A stretch of DNA of 64,000 bases from Trifolium pratense (taxonomy: Eukaryota > Streptophyta > Magnoliopsida > Fabales > Fabaceae): contig NC_060062.1 in the NCBI RefSeq assembly GCF_020283565.1, positions 6,857,322 to 6,921,321 of the forward strand, in the 5' to 3' direction. The position numbers and the translations under genes were made by a program. The notes beneath the pieces were generated by a model. The model had not been told where the DNA came from. It saw only the letters and a list, made by a program, of their open reading frames with translations, and did no database searches. This document shows positions 1 to 12,600 of the stretch, one piece after another (the first letter of the stretch is position 1; each line of letters begins with the position of its first letter).

Positions 1-359
1 AATAAGATTAAAGAGAGTAGTAATTAGAGAAATAATGGTTTTATAATGATTAGTACACTTCATTAATTAGAAGAGAAATGATTTAGTACAAAGCAATCAG
101 ATAAAATAGGCACATGATATTCATCCAACTAAGCAAAGTAATAGAAATTCTTTAGTCAGAAAGAAGGTGAACTAGTCAATGCTTTTTCATCCAAAATTAA
201 TAATGTACTAATCCGTACACTATAATCTCACCAAAATAGCATCCAAATCTTCTCAATCTAATGTGAATTCAAAGACTTCTTTTCACCCACCCTTTCCATT
301 CTAAAATCATTTTATTTGTGTATGCATCCATTCCAAAATCATTGATAATGACCTTTCTT

Positions 360-745
360 CCTTTCACATTGAAACTTTCATCACACACACCTTTTATTAT
401 TGACCATTGTCACACCCACATGCAACTTCTAAAACCTTTCTTAAGTTAAAGTTTCAATTATTTCTACCAAAAAAAATTAAAAGTTTCAATTTTTCTTCTG
501 AAGTTGAAATTTCACCACACCCCTTTATCTTTAAAATTTTCAATCATTACATTATCATATTACAAGTTCTAAAACCTTTCTAAGTGAAAGTTTCAATTTT
601 TTCTACCCAAAAGAAAAAGTTTCAATTTTTATTTTCACCTTGAAATTTCATCACACCCCTTTTCTCTAAAACTTTCAACCATCACCCATATTGCAAGTTT
701 CAACCTTTCTAAGTGAAAATTTCAATTGGAAGTTCCAACCTTGTT
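360..745. repeat. Three degenerate ~135-bp tandem repeats before the DUF3741 gene
   Basis: A block built on the phrases 'aaacctttctaagtgaaag' and 'tttcaatt' recurs with starts near 426, 566 and 696, each preceded by a 'cacacccctt' phrase. The third copy runs to within a few bases of the start codon at 750, so the array must supply promoter and/or 5' UTR of that gene. The repeats are diverged, so the array is not recent. Confidence 0.7.
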
Positions 746-749
746 TATC

Positions 750-2584
750 ATGGCAAAACATGAAAATTCAAAACAAGGGTGTTTTTCTAGTTTCATAAAA
801 GTGCTTATTTGTGCTAGAAATGAAACTAGTCCACCAGTGTATCCATCTGAAAATGTTGAAGAAAAAGAACCAATTTTTCACAAAAAAGATAAACTTTTTG
901 ATGAATCTATTACTACTCCTGGTGTAGTAGCAAGATTAATGGGTTTAGATTCACTTCCAAGCACCAAAAAGGTTGTTAAAGGAACAACCTTAGATTCTGT
1001 TCCAAGAAGTAAATCAGTTAACTTTGTTGACTATTTACTTGATTTTGATCAAAATGTTACAAACCATCGTCGTGTGAAAACTTCAGCTTCTTTTAGAGAA
1101 GTTCCTACAATTATTGAGAAGCAAAAAAATTACCTTTTTGTCCTTGATATTGATGATAAAAAGGGTAATAAGGTTCAAGAAGAAAATGGCACAAAGTTGA
1201 AGAAAAAGAACAAGGAAATTGTGAGAGTGAAGAAGGAAAAGAATCAAGGGAAGAACAAGAAAATTTCTAAGTTAAAAGATGAACCAAGAAGAGTTCCATT
1301 TTCTTCTTCAAATTCTTCTAAGTATAAATCAAAAGTTAGAAATTATGAAAGTAAAGATTTTTCAAGTGTTTCACCAAGGTGTAATAATTGTAGTTATTAT
1401 GGATATGGTGAAGTTGGTTCAAGTTCAAGTTCATGTTCAATATCTTCATTACCACCAAATAGGCATAAGAAAGAGTTTGTTGAACCAAAAATAAGGAACA
1501 AGGTGAAAAATAATGTATCACCAAAGAAGATTCAGACAGAACATAGCTTGGAAAATCTTAGTCCTGTTTCTGTTCTTGATGTTAATGATTATGCTTTTCT
1601 TTTTGGAGCTGATTATTCAGGTTTGCTTACTTAATCTCTTGTTGCTATATTTTTTGGAGTTAACCTTTTTCTAGTTTATAAGTTGGCTAGTTTGGTTTAA
1701 TTTTATTCATTTTTAAAATTTTTTAACACAATTTTTCTAGATAAATTATTTAGTGTTTAAAATTTTCAATTGATTAATAATGTACATGATTTAAGATTTT
1801 TTAATTTTTTAACTTCATTGATTTCTGTATCAAATATTTGAATTCCTAGTGCAAATATAACAAATCAATGAAATTTCGTATTACTAATTGTCAAGATTAA
1901 GATGAGTTGAGTTTCACGTGTTAAGAAAAAAAAACAAAATATAACAAATATTTGTTTTCTTGTTTTTTTTTTATCTATCGTGACACTTAATACATGAATG
2001 TCTTAATCTTGACAATTAATGATACGATAAGTTTGTACAGACAACGAACAACCTAGCGCAAGTGATTAATCATATAATCTAAATTTAAACTATTTTCAAC
2101 CATTCCATAATTAATGTAATTATAAATCATATGAAACACTCTTACCCTAGATGTTACCTATAATAAGAGCAGAAATATAGTACTTTTCTACACATACCTG
2201 TTTGATGAAAAAAGCATTTAATTCAAAATAAATAACTGGCCCTTCCATATATGATTAATTATTATAGGTAGAAGTACAAGCATCTTGGCTTCAAAGTCAA
2301 AGAGGAAATCTAAATCTTTATTGGAAGTGTCCTTGGATGAAGATGTTAATGAGAAAGCAAACAATAATAAAAGTTATTATGCCCACACTGACATCAACAG
2401 AGAAGCAGAGTATTACTCAGACTTGATGTTGAAGCTTCGTATTTTGACAGAAGAAAGTATAAAGGAGACAGATTGTACTTCAAAGAGGGAAAGCTTAGAG
2501 GAAATTGTTTTGGTTTTTGAACAAACTGTTTTTGATCATTTATTACTTGAGCTCTTGAATGAAGTTGTAGAATTTTCTTCTTAA
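750..2584 (+). CDS. DUF3741 / ARLMGL-motif protein (two exons)
   Basis: Two exons, 750-1620 and 2268-2584, joined over a GT-AG intron (1621-2267, phase 1), give about 395 aa. The first ATG in the open frame is at 750; the frame is open further upstream but without an ATG. Residues around 60-70 read GVVARLMGLDSLP, the short motif of DUF3741-type and LONGIFOLIA/TRM-related plant proteins, some of which associate with microtubules and influence organ elongation. The middle is lysine- and serine-rich and probably disordered. The C-terminus (EQTVFDHLLLELLNEVVEF) resembles the conserved C-terminal helix of this group. The protein is shorter than the ~800-1000 aa TRM proteins, so it belongs to the smaller DUF3741 class of unknown molecular function. 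Family call is by motif; function is inference. Confidence 0.8.
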
Positions 2585-4620
2585 AAATGTTGTTAATTTT
2601 TTGTAATCTTAATACTCCTGTTTCTAAGAAAAGGATATAGATAATCTGGAGTCCGGTCGGAAGGTAGATAATATTTGACCAATAATTAATTTAGGAGGTT
2701 TGTTATTTAAATACATTTTCAATAACAAAAATACAATATTGTATTTTGTTTCATTCTATGGAAGGTTTTCGAGGAGTGCAAAAAATATTATAAAAATTAA
2801 AAAGTGCACAAATACGTATTCTTGTTTGAAAGTATGTGTTGAAATATCATTTTCCTTTTGATAATGTTACATTCTGCTGAGTGAAAATAGACTCATATCT
2901 TTCACTAAAGTATTCGGTTTGAGTCTTATAAAGGAAAAAACGCGATTAAAAGGAGAGATTTCACAAAGGATTAAGTAAGTATTTTGGTACATATTATCCA
3001 TCGATAAAATTGGTAGATACTTGGTACCACCTTGCGAGGTGAATCAGGTCACGAGTTTGATGTGACTTTTACGTATAGAGAAAATTTGATTAGGAAAAGA
3101 GAATTCAATTTGCATCATCAATACATTTTGTGCCAGAGATAGTCACCATTAAACGGTGATAAACATTTATAACTATATTTTTTATAGTCTATCTTTATAA
3201 CTAATAAAATATATCGATAGTTTGGAGTTCAGTCGGGAGGTTACTAATATTTGACCAACAATTAAATCTAGTTAGAATTTAATTTCGAACTAAATATTTG
3301 TCATTTTTGTATATAAAGCATATATCCGTATAGATAGATTATTTTGATAATGTTACATTCTTCTAAGTGAAAATAGACTCATATCTTTTAGTAAAGTCTC
3401 CGGTTTGAGTCTTACAAAGGAAAAAATGTGGTTGGAGAAGAGATCCCACAAAAAGATCAAGTTTTGGTACATTTTTTTTTGGTACATAAGTATTTTGGTG
3501 CATATTAGCCATGGATAAAATTAGTAGATACTTGGTACCACCTTGCGAGGCGAGCCAAGTCCCGAGTTTGATATGTGACTTTTATGTATAGAGAAAATTT
3601 AATTAGAAAGAAAGAATTCAATTTGCATCATCCATAAACTTTTACCCGGAGATAATCACCATTAAACGGCGGTAAACATTTTATAACTATATTTTTTATA
3701 CTCTAAATTTATAACTAGTAAAATATATCGATTCCACTATTTTTTTTTTCCAACGATTCCACTATGCTTTAGAGGGATAGAGGTGGTGGAAACTTTAGAA
3801 CTATATTTTTATTTATGATTTACTATATTTTTGTATAGTCTCTATCTTTATAACTATGTTAAAAAAAATTTAGTAAAATCAATTCCCCAATGTTTTTTTT
3901 TTTGGTCTACATTCCACTATGCTTTAGGGGTTTTTTTGGCCATGTGAGTTTTTCTATATGGGCTTTCTATCCCCTGGACGTGTTTTTTTTTATCATGTGG
4001 GCTGTTTATACTCATACCCTCCTCGTTGAGTTTTTCTTTTGCCACGCTATCGATATTTCCTCGTGCCCTACAAATTTACCAAAATACTCTCGTTCACTAC
4101 TTATGTAGCGGACACCCCAAAACAACCCTACATTTCCAAAAAAAATTTCATTTTTATAACGTCCGCTATTTAAATAGCGAAAAAGTAAAACGAGAAAGTC
4201 GTAAGGTGCGAGATTAACTGATAGGGCGGCAAAAGTACATCTTTGTCAAAAAAAATAAAATAAAAATAAAATCAGAATCAATATACAATCATATGTTTAT
4301 CAAGTTTGGGATTGGATCCCCGAGAATTTTATTGGACACTCTACAATTTATTATGCCACTTCAATTTTAATCATTACAGTGAAATTTACTAAACATATAT
4401 AATCTATCTGCATATTCTAATAATCTATCTGCATATTCTTATTTATCATATTTAGGCAGATGCAAGTGCAACATGAGGTTATTCTTTGGTGTATTGTATT
4501 TAGGCCAACCTTTTATTCGTCGGTTTTGCAACCATTAAAATGGGAAAGGCTGAAGTCAGTAACATTTTATATGCTAGCTACCAATCATTAGTCAGTGGTG
4601 ATTGACGCTGAACTTGGTAA
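2585..4620. other. Intergenic, repeat-rich, no gene seen
   Basis: No convincing coding sequence. It holds the tandem duplication listed separately (2640-3735). Around 3890-4230 lies a different repeat with 'tagcgga' and 'tccgcta' phrases in opposite orientation (near 4103 and 4163), probably a degraded inverted-repeat transposon. The small open frames there show no recognisable protein. Confidence 0.6.
2640..3735. repeat. Direct tandem duplication, two diverged ~0.5-kb units
   Basis: Unit 1 starts near 2645 ('ctggagtccggtcggaagg') and unit 2 near 3221 ('tttggagttcagtcgggagg'). Shared landmarks include 'ataatgttacattct' (2861 and 3347), 'gatacttggtaccaccttgc' and 'caccattaaacgg'. Landmark spacing changes from 576 to 486 bp, so about 90 bp was gained or lost in one unit. 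Many point differences point to an old duplication. Confidence 0.8.
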
Positions 4621-4625
4621 GGAGT
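4540..4625 (+). repeat. Left half of a SINE/tRNA-like sequence split by the LTR element
   Basis: The bases before the left LTR ('gtggtgattgacgctg', then 'cttggtaaggagt') continue after the right LTR at 17713 with 'ggagtaccacagttcgatcc'. Rejoined over the GGAGT target duplication, a box-A-like part is followed by GTTCGATCC, a good match to a pol III box B. This suggests the target was a SINE or tRNA-derived repeat. Family not identified. Confidence 0.4.
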
Positions 4626-5415
4626 TGTTTACACTGATTTTTGGTAAACAACCGCTAGTTTAAATTAATTACTTGAGAGATCAACTAGTAAATCTCGGGA
4701 CAATTGTTCATGCATTTTGTTAAAGGAAACTTGGAAGTTTATTTTGGAAGACATCCTTATTTTATAAAAGAACAATATGTTTGATTTCTGAAACATATGT
4801 TAAATGCAATTAAAGCAAGTTCACTCGAACGAGGGAACTAATAAAAAGCAGAATTTGTAAATGCTTTAAGAAAATAAAAACTTATGAAACATAAATTTGC
4901 ATTTGGAATGTAAAAGTTACAAAGAAAATGTAAAGGTTCACCGATTCATACATCTTTCTCGAATAACTCGTTTCTCGCCTTAACATGGATACTTTGAGTG
5001 TTTGAGATTTTGTGTAAATGAATTGTGACCCCTACTTCGACTACATATACTTCTATTTATAGAAAATTAAGCAACGTTTATCCTAACGTTAAACTACTAA
5101 ACTTCAGCCACGCGTCCTTTGCATTTGAAATGAACCAAGGCCTGTAAACCGTTGTAACCGTCGAAGTCGAATCACCCTTAAATGATAAAAATTGCTCTAA
5201 GTCCACAATTCTTGATTACTTCGATTCATTGGCTTCCATCGAAAGATTCTTTCAGTTTCGAGCTATGAAGCTTTTCCATTAAGATTCTCTTGTTCTTGAA
5301 GACATTAAAGACTAAGGCTACCTAAAGCCATCTCAACAGGTTTTTTATAGCAATAAATGTCTTTGGAACTGGAGATTATAACATATTTTACCTTGAGCTA
5401 AAATATGGGATAACA
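4626..5415 (-). repeat. 3' LTR of the Tat-like element (790 bp)
   Basis: Begins TGTTTACACTG and ends GGGATAACA on the plus strand. Read side by side, it matches the right LTR base for base, with no difference found by eye. Because the element runs on the minus strand, this left copy is the functional 3' LTR. A minus-strand TATA box equivalent lies at 5054-5061. Confidence 0.95.
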
Positions 5416-5416
5416 A

Positions 5417-5430
5417 ATTGCCCCCAAAAA
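5417..5430 (-). other. Polypurine tract of the LTR element
   Basis: On the minus strand this reads TTTTTGGGGGCAA immediately before the 3' LTR, the expected site for plus-strand priming during reverse transcription. Confidence 0.75.
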
Positions 5431-5699
5431 TGCCTATTTCGATTTGAATGACTCGAATGAAATAAGAGATTGGCATTTTTTCAAAGTACCTCTTTCCAAA
5501 TGCCATTCCTTTTCTTTCGATTTGATGATGTCATGGTATTTAAGAAGATAACCGTTTCACTTCTTTCAAAACTGTCACGTTCTGCACCCTTTTGAGTAGT
5601 GGGACACGCGTCAGCCTGAGAAGTTGAATCGGAATAGACAAAAAGCGCTTTTTCAGCATTTATCTTTTTAATTAAATTTTGTCTTAATCCAAGATTGCC

Positions 5700-5707
5700 T
5701 ATAAATA
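5700..5707 (+). promoter_or_regulatory. TATA box of the antisense PMD gene
   Basis: TATAAATA lies about 205 bp upstream of the ATG at 5912, inside the retrotransposon but on the strand opposite gag-pol. The stretch after it is CT-rich, as in many plant 5' leaders. It suggests the PMD gene has its own promoter and does not depend on the LTR. Confidence 0.6.
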
Positions 5708-5911
5708 GAGCTCTGTCACTTCAGTTGAAAACTTTCCAACTTCTTTCAAAGCTTCTCACGCTCCAAAATCTCTCAAAATCTTTCTCCAAATCTTGAAACA
5801 TCAAAGATTCAAAACAAATCTGATCTTACCGGATCTTTGATTACCTTCTTCAGTTCGCATCTTTCAAGATCTCAGATCTACATCTTTTCCTTCGTTTTCC
5901 CAAGAACTTTC

Positions 5912-8900
5912 ATGGCGTCTTCATCTAACAAATTTCAAGTTCCTTTCGCTGGAAAATGGAACGACTTCTCTGTTGCTGATGATGGAATGAAGTATGTTCC
6001 AGAACCCAAGGGTAGCAAAGAGCACCGAGAAATTTGGGAAAGTCAGGTAATGATTCCCTTTGCCATTGATAAAAATGTTTATGCTTTCGGTGGTCCGATC
6101 CCAGACGATATGAACTTGACTAGGGAAGTAGACGAGATATTTCCATGTCTAGAAACTTGCGAGCCTAGAATCTTTGATAGCAAACCCTATAACTTTGAAT
6201 ATATGCTAACAAATTATAAACCCTTTCGATCCCATCCTTATTACGGAAATAGCCTTTACCTTACTTGGCTTGATCGAATGGAACAATCCTTTGGTAAATT
6301 CTGGAAAGATTACGGAATCTTTGAGTTAATACAGTTCTCTAGGATAGGACCCAAATACCAACCTGAAATGCTCATTGCTGCGATGCATTTCTTTGAAAAA
6401 TCTACCAACACCTTTCATTTTAAAAGTGGTATGATGACACCTACCCTGTTCGATGTGTCAGCTATCACAGGGTTAAGACCCACTGGCAAAACTTACAGCC
6501 CTGATGATGTTAGTGATAACATCACTTTAAACTACAAAGAAAACGCCTTTTCTGCCTTTATCCTCAAACATTCAGGACCTGAGAATGAAGAAGTCTCAGA
6601 TGAAGAACATGTGGCCTTTCTCACTCTATGGCTATCCCATTATGTATTTTGCTCTCGATCTCTCCAAATTGCTAGGAAATTTATACCCATGGCTGTGCAA
6701 ATACATGAAGGATGCCATTTTGCCTTAGGACGCCTTCTGCTGGCAACTCTGTATGAGTCGATTGGGGAAGTTTGTGATAACCTGAAAGGTTTAGTTCCTG
6801 CCAAGTCGAAATCGAAGAAAGCCGCGCCAGATGGATGTTTTCAAGCTGCTGGGCCAATGTGGCTATTACAGTTGTGGTTAAATGCCACCTTTGAAAAAGA
6901 ACTTGGTTTGTTCATTCCCACTGAACATCACGCTTCGATAGCTAAAAGGAAAATCGAAGGTACTCGTTTAATAAGGCTTCAACCTAATCCCCTTGAACAG
7001 AACTCTCAACAACTATTCATGAAGTACATGAAAATTTTCTTAGCCATCGACCAATTCAAGCCTGAACACGCTCCATTTGTGAAGAGAACCATTGGTCCCT
7101 CCTGGTTCGTCAAAGAGATACCAGTGTTGAATCCTAACGCTGAGGAGGAAATAAATGAAACTTGGACAGCCTACTTAGATCCTACTATTCTGTCTATTCG
7201 AATTGGTACCCTATCTTCTGAATATGCATTAATTGGGTATCAACCGAACTTGGTTTCTAGACAGTTTGGCTTTTCACAGCTTCGACCAAAGAGCATGTAT
7301 ATAAGGAAGAAAAACATCGTGCTTGGGACAACTGTGACTTCCACTTTGTATGAAAGGTACATGAAGATTAGTCGTGACAACGTTTATGGCTTCGAGCCAT
7401 TTGACTTCAACCTTTCTTACTACTGTACACAAGAGTTTGCCAACTGGTGGAGGCGATATTTCGACAGTAAACACCTAGGAGATGCAGTGCTTATCTCGAG
7501 GTTGGAGAGTGGGTTTACTCGACCTCAGATAAAGAGAATCGAACAGCAAGTCAAGACTACAGGTAACTTTGTCTATATATGCACTCTTACCAAATATTCT
7601 CATATTGTTTCGATTTAACCTTTTGCTTATGTTTCCTAGTTACCAAAAAACAAGCTGCAGATTCTGCTAAAACAGTTAAAGAGAAAACAACATCAAAGTC
7701 AGTTGAGTCTGAAGAGCCTTCTAAGGTACATATTGAATCGAAACTTGTTTTCCTTTGAAACATTCTAAGTTAAATCTTTACTTTTCTAACCCACTTCTTC
7801 TAGGCACGTAAAAGACCAACCAACGTCCCTTCCACTGAGACTGGCCCATCGAAGAAGCCAAAACCTAACACAATAGTCGTCAGTGACGAAGAAGAGGTAT
7901 AAGTTTTTTTTTTTTAAATTATTTCCAAAGTTCCTCTCAACTCAAATCCCTTAATTCGAATACTTCTTATTTCGACTTCTATTTGCAGGAAGAAGAAGAA
8001 GAACAAAGTTTCCAGAGAAAGAGGGGCCAGTCTTCTGTGATTATTGAAACAAATATCCCAGAAACTACCTCTGATAATCTTTCTACTGAAGAGAAAGAAA
8101 GGAAGATGAAAGAAAAGAGAGAGAAGCAGGAAAGGAAAGCGAAGAGGAAAGAGGAAAAGAAGAAAGAAGGAAAGAAAAGTTCAGAGGATCGAACCCGGGA
8201 TAAAAAACATAGAAAGTCAAAGTCCTCAAGTGATCCTTCTGCAACCAACCTTAAATCTCCTTCGATCTCGAATGAACAACAAGAGCCTATCCCTGACGCT
8301 GAAGTTCAAGAAGATGCTGCTATGCCTGATGCTACACTCAAAGAATCGGACAACATGCCCCAGCAAGACAACAATCCAGAGGTACTTGTACTACTTTACT
8401 TTTATTTTTTGATTTATAATAAGTAAAGTTATATTCCCTCATATTCGATTCTGTTTTTCAGGACATCCTATCGAACAAGTCTAGTGGTGATACTCTCAAA
8501 GATAGTGAGACCACTATTTCTGAAAAAGTCATACCAGAGCCTAGTCAAGATCAATCAGAGCCTCCTATGTCTGCAGAGATTGATAACAAGACTTCTCCTT
8601 TCAAGGAATGGAACGAAAATCCAACAGTCGAGGTCGATGCTGATGAATCTTCCTCAGAGGAAGACTTTGATTCTGAAGCCATGAAGGAAGCAGAGGCTGG
8701 TGGATCAGAATTGCTACCTGAAACTTCGACATCGAAGCTGTCAGCCAGCCTAGGGCTCGCTGAAGAAGAATTCATTTCCTTGCAAATTCATGATCCTGAA
8801 GCTGCTCTAAAACTTCTGATTTCTAAAACCACTACTGATCCTGTGAGTTCGAGTGGACCCAGCAATTCGACTGCTTCAGATTCAGAAATCAACTCTTCTG

Positions 8901-9541
8901 TTCGACAAGACTCTCTGATTTCGAAGCTATATACGGACTTCATCAATGGAGACATCTTGGCATCAGTTGAGGAACACCCTGCTAATGCTTTCAAGCACAA
9001 GTCCTTTTTGAACAAGTTGCACAATCCTCAAACTGACCTCGAAACCTTGAGAAAAGTCATCCAGCTCGAATCGATCTTGGACCAGTTTGCTACCACAGTG
9101 CAAAACCTGAAACGCAACTCTCAAAAACTTGTTGGTCAACAAGCTGCTTATGATGCATTATTTGAGAAGGCCATGGCTGCTCAATCAAAAGTTGACCAAA
9201 TGAAAGCACAAGTTCAGCAACCAGGTCTTGGGATTCAAGAATGTACCAACAATATTTCCAAGTGGGAGGCAGAAATAGATTCTTTTCGAGCTGAGATTGC
9301 CAATCGAGAGAAAAAGATTCTCGAAGAGAAAGCAAAGCGCACAAAGATTGAAGAAGCTGTTGCTGCTACCACTCAAGAATCTATCCGCGAAGCTGCGAAG
9401 GAAGGTATCTCTCACTTCAGTGCTGCCACTGTGATCAAAGAAGAGATCAAATCTCTCGAAGACGCAATCAAGATCCAGACTGTCGAAGTTGGCCTTATTA
9501 AGGACCATTATGCTGATTTCAAATCTAAGTGTTTGTCTTAG
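5912..9541 (+). CDS. Plant mobile domain (PMD) protein in antisense to gag-pol, five exons
   Basis: Exons 5912-7562, 7640-7725, 7804-7896, 7989-8381 and 8462-9541, all with GT-AG borders and matching phases, give about 1100 aa. The N-terminal ~400 residues show the PMD ('aminotransferase-like, plant mobile domain') pattern, notably THTFHF-like NTFHFKSG followed by MTPTLFDVSAITGL. PMD proteins such as Arabidopsis MAIN and MAIL1 act in transposon silencing and development, and PMD genes are known inside transposons. The middle exons encode a nuclear-localisation-like KKPKP segment and a highly charged E/K-rich stretch. The last exon encodes acidic sequence, then a coiled coil (about residues 900-1090). 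The gene converges on pol, with 132 bp between the two stop codons. Its role for the element is unknown. The start is the first ATG of the frame. Confidence 0.85.
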
Positions 9542-9673
9542 ATTTTCTTTTGATGTTTTGTTTTTATTTCTCGAACAATTATCTGGTTTTGTTTTATTTG
9601 GTTTGTAACCTTGACAATTGCCTTTTATGGCACTTTTACTTCGTTTATGCCATTTCAATTTCGTTTCGAATAT

Positions 9674-12600
9674 TTATTCTGTGCTAATATTAACTTCTAA
9701 AAGTGTTGGTTTATATTTTTTCAAATACTTACCATTTATATTCAAGGTTCGCTTTTCTGAAGTTAATTCTTCTATTTCATATGCACCATTCGAAAATACT
9801 TGTATTATTTTAAAAGGTCCTTCCCAATTTGGAGACCATTTGCCTAAAACTCTATCTTTTTTGTCCATAGGCAAAATAACTTTCCAAACTAAATTCCCCA
9901 CGTCAAAGGTTTTTGATTTAACCTTCTTATTATAGGCCTTTGCTACTCTTTCTTTTTGTCTGCTTAAAGTATCAAGCGCTCTTAGCCTTTCTTCGTCTAA
10001 ATCAACCAATTCATCGAACATCATACTCCAATAATGATCAGTTGGTATCTCCATTTGTCTTTGAATTCTGATAGATTGCACATAAATTTCTACTGGTAAC
10101 ACAGCATCATGACCATACGTTAATCGAAATGGAGTAGAATTTGTTGATTCTTTAGGGGAATTTCTACATGCCCATAAGACTTGATTTAAAGTCTTGTTCC
10201 AATTTCTTGGCTTTTGAGCAATATGTTTTCTGATTAATCCAATAATAATTTTATTGGCAGCTTCTACTTGACCATTTGCTTGTGCATAATAAGGTGTCGA
10301 AGTCAAAAGTTTAAACCCTGTTTGCCTGGCGAATTCTTGCATCTTTCGACCAGTAAACACTGAACCTTGATCAGTTGTGATGGTTTCAGGGATTCCAAAC
10401 CTGTAAATAATGTGGTTTTGGATAAAACTTATAACTTCTTCTTGATCAACATTGGGCAAAGGTATAGCTTCGATCCATTTGGTAAAATAATCAACACCAA
10501 CTATTATGTACTTTTGATTTTTTGATGATGCTGGTTTTATTTCACCAATTAAATCCAATGCCCAACCTCTAAATGGCCAAGGTTTTATTATCGAATGTAA
10601 TTCACTTGCAGGTACATGTTGGATTCCTGCATGTTTTTGACAGTCTTGACAACCTTTAGCAAAATCTATGCAATCTTTTAACATAGATGGCCAGTACATG
10701 CCTTGTCGAACTAAAAGCCATTTCATCTTATGGCCTGATTGGTGAGAACCACAAGCCCCACTATGAACATCAGATATTGCTATGTAGGCCTCATTCTCAC
10801 TAAGGCATTTCAATAGTACTCCTTCGAGGGTCTTTTTAAACAATTCATTACCAATGATCACATAATTTGATGCCCTGTATTTGATCTTTCGAGGAGCACT
10901 CCCGATTGGATTTTCCAAATATTCTACAATTGGTTTTCTCCAATCACCATCTATTAAATTGTCAATGACCAAAATTTGGAGTTCATCATAATTCATTTCT
11001 TTATCAGAACTATTTATGTCATTTTGTGACATCTCTGCCCCCTCAAGTTTTGGTATTGACAATTCCAATTGCATTGGCTCATTAGAAATCAATTTTTCTT
11101 TGATTTCTATTAATTGTTCTAGCTTTGCTTTGGACACTTTGTATCCTGAAGCAATCTGGGCTAAGTCATTAGCTTCTTGATTTTCTATTCGAGGGACATG
11201 TTCAATGTCAATCGAATCGAAACGTTTTAGTAACGCATTTGCTATGACAAAATAACGAATTAAATGCTCTTTGATACATTTGTATTCTTTGGTCAGTTGT
11301 TTCAAAACTAGTTCTGAATCACCCTTTATTTTAATGTCTCTTGCCCCCAGGCTTAATAATATTTCTAATCCTGCTATCAAAGCCTCATATTCAGCCTCAT
11401 TGTTCGAACAAATACCATTAATCCTGTATTTGAACTTAGTAGGAATCTTTTGTGGGGAAATTATCAAAATACCTATCCCAGTACCATGTTGATGTCTAGA
11501 CCCATCAAAATACAGAGTCCATGGTTCTAGAGCAATGTAATTTTGAGGTGATTCGATTGCTGAATGATCAGCAATGAAGTCAGCCACTATTTGGCCTTTA
11601 ATTGCTTTCAAAGGTTTGTATGAAAGTGAATATTCAGAAAGAGCTAAAGCCCATCTCCCAATTCGACTATGTAAAATTGGTTTTAGCAACATATGTTTAA
11701 TAACATCATAATGAGAATAAACATAAACATCAATAGGCTTTATATAATGCTTCAATTTCATACAAGAAAAGTACAAACAGAGACAAAGCTTTTCAATACT
11801 ACTATATCTAGTTTCAACATCATTAAGGACTCTACTTAGATAATAAATGGCCTTTTCTTCGCCATTTTCGTCCTCTTGGGCTAACATGCTACCTAATGTG
11901 ATATCAGATGCTGAAATATACAACTTCATACACTTATTTCTAATTGGTGGCATCAGAGTTGGAGGATTAGACAAGTATCTTTTGATTGCATCGAATGCTT
12001 CTTGCTGATCCTGCCCCCAAGTAAAAACATCCTCTTTCTTGAGTCGAAGCAATGGTGAAAAAGCTTGAGCTTTACCACTTAGATTCGAAATGAATCTTCT
12101 CAGAAAGTTGATCTTTCCTAACAAGGATTGAAGTTGCTTTTTGTTTGTTGGAGGGTTAGTCTCCAAAATCGCTTTTGTCTTGTTTTGGTTTATTTCAATG
12201 CCTTTTTTATGCACCACAAAACCAAGGAAATCTCCTGCATGCACACAAAAAGCACATTTCAATGGATTCATTTTCAATCCATATTTTCTCATTCTTTCGA
12301 ATGACCTTTTTAAACAAACCAAATGATCATTTTGTGATGATGATTTAACAATAATATCATCAATATATACTTGCATAAAAGTATCTATAAAATCATGGAA
12401 AATTGAGTTCATTGCTCTTTGGTATGTGGCTCCAGCATTTTTCAATCCAAATGGCATTACGACCCATTCATAGGTACCCAAAGCCCCTGGGCATCGAAAA
12501 GCTGTTTTTGCCACATCTTCCTCAGCGATAAAAATTTGGTTATATCCAGAATACCCATCTAACATGCTAAGATATTCAAAACCTGCTGCTGAATCTATTA

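Noticed and set aside
3890..4217. Two overlapping small plus-strand frames
   Set aside because: They lie in repeat-like DNA with T-runs and no recognisable protein.
9185..9658. Minus-strand frames of 84-157 codons across the PMD gene 3' exon
   Set aside because: Shadow of the coiled-coil coding exon; serine/phenylalanine-rich with no motif.
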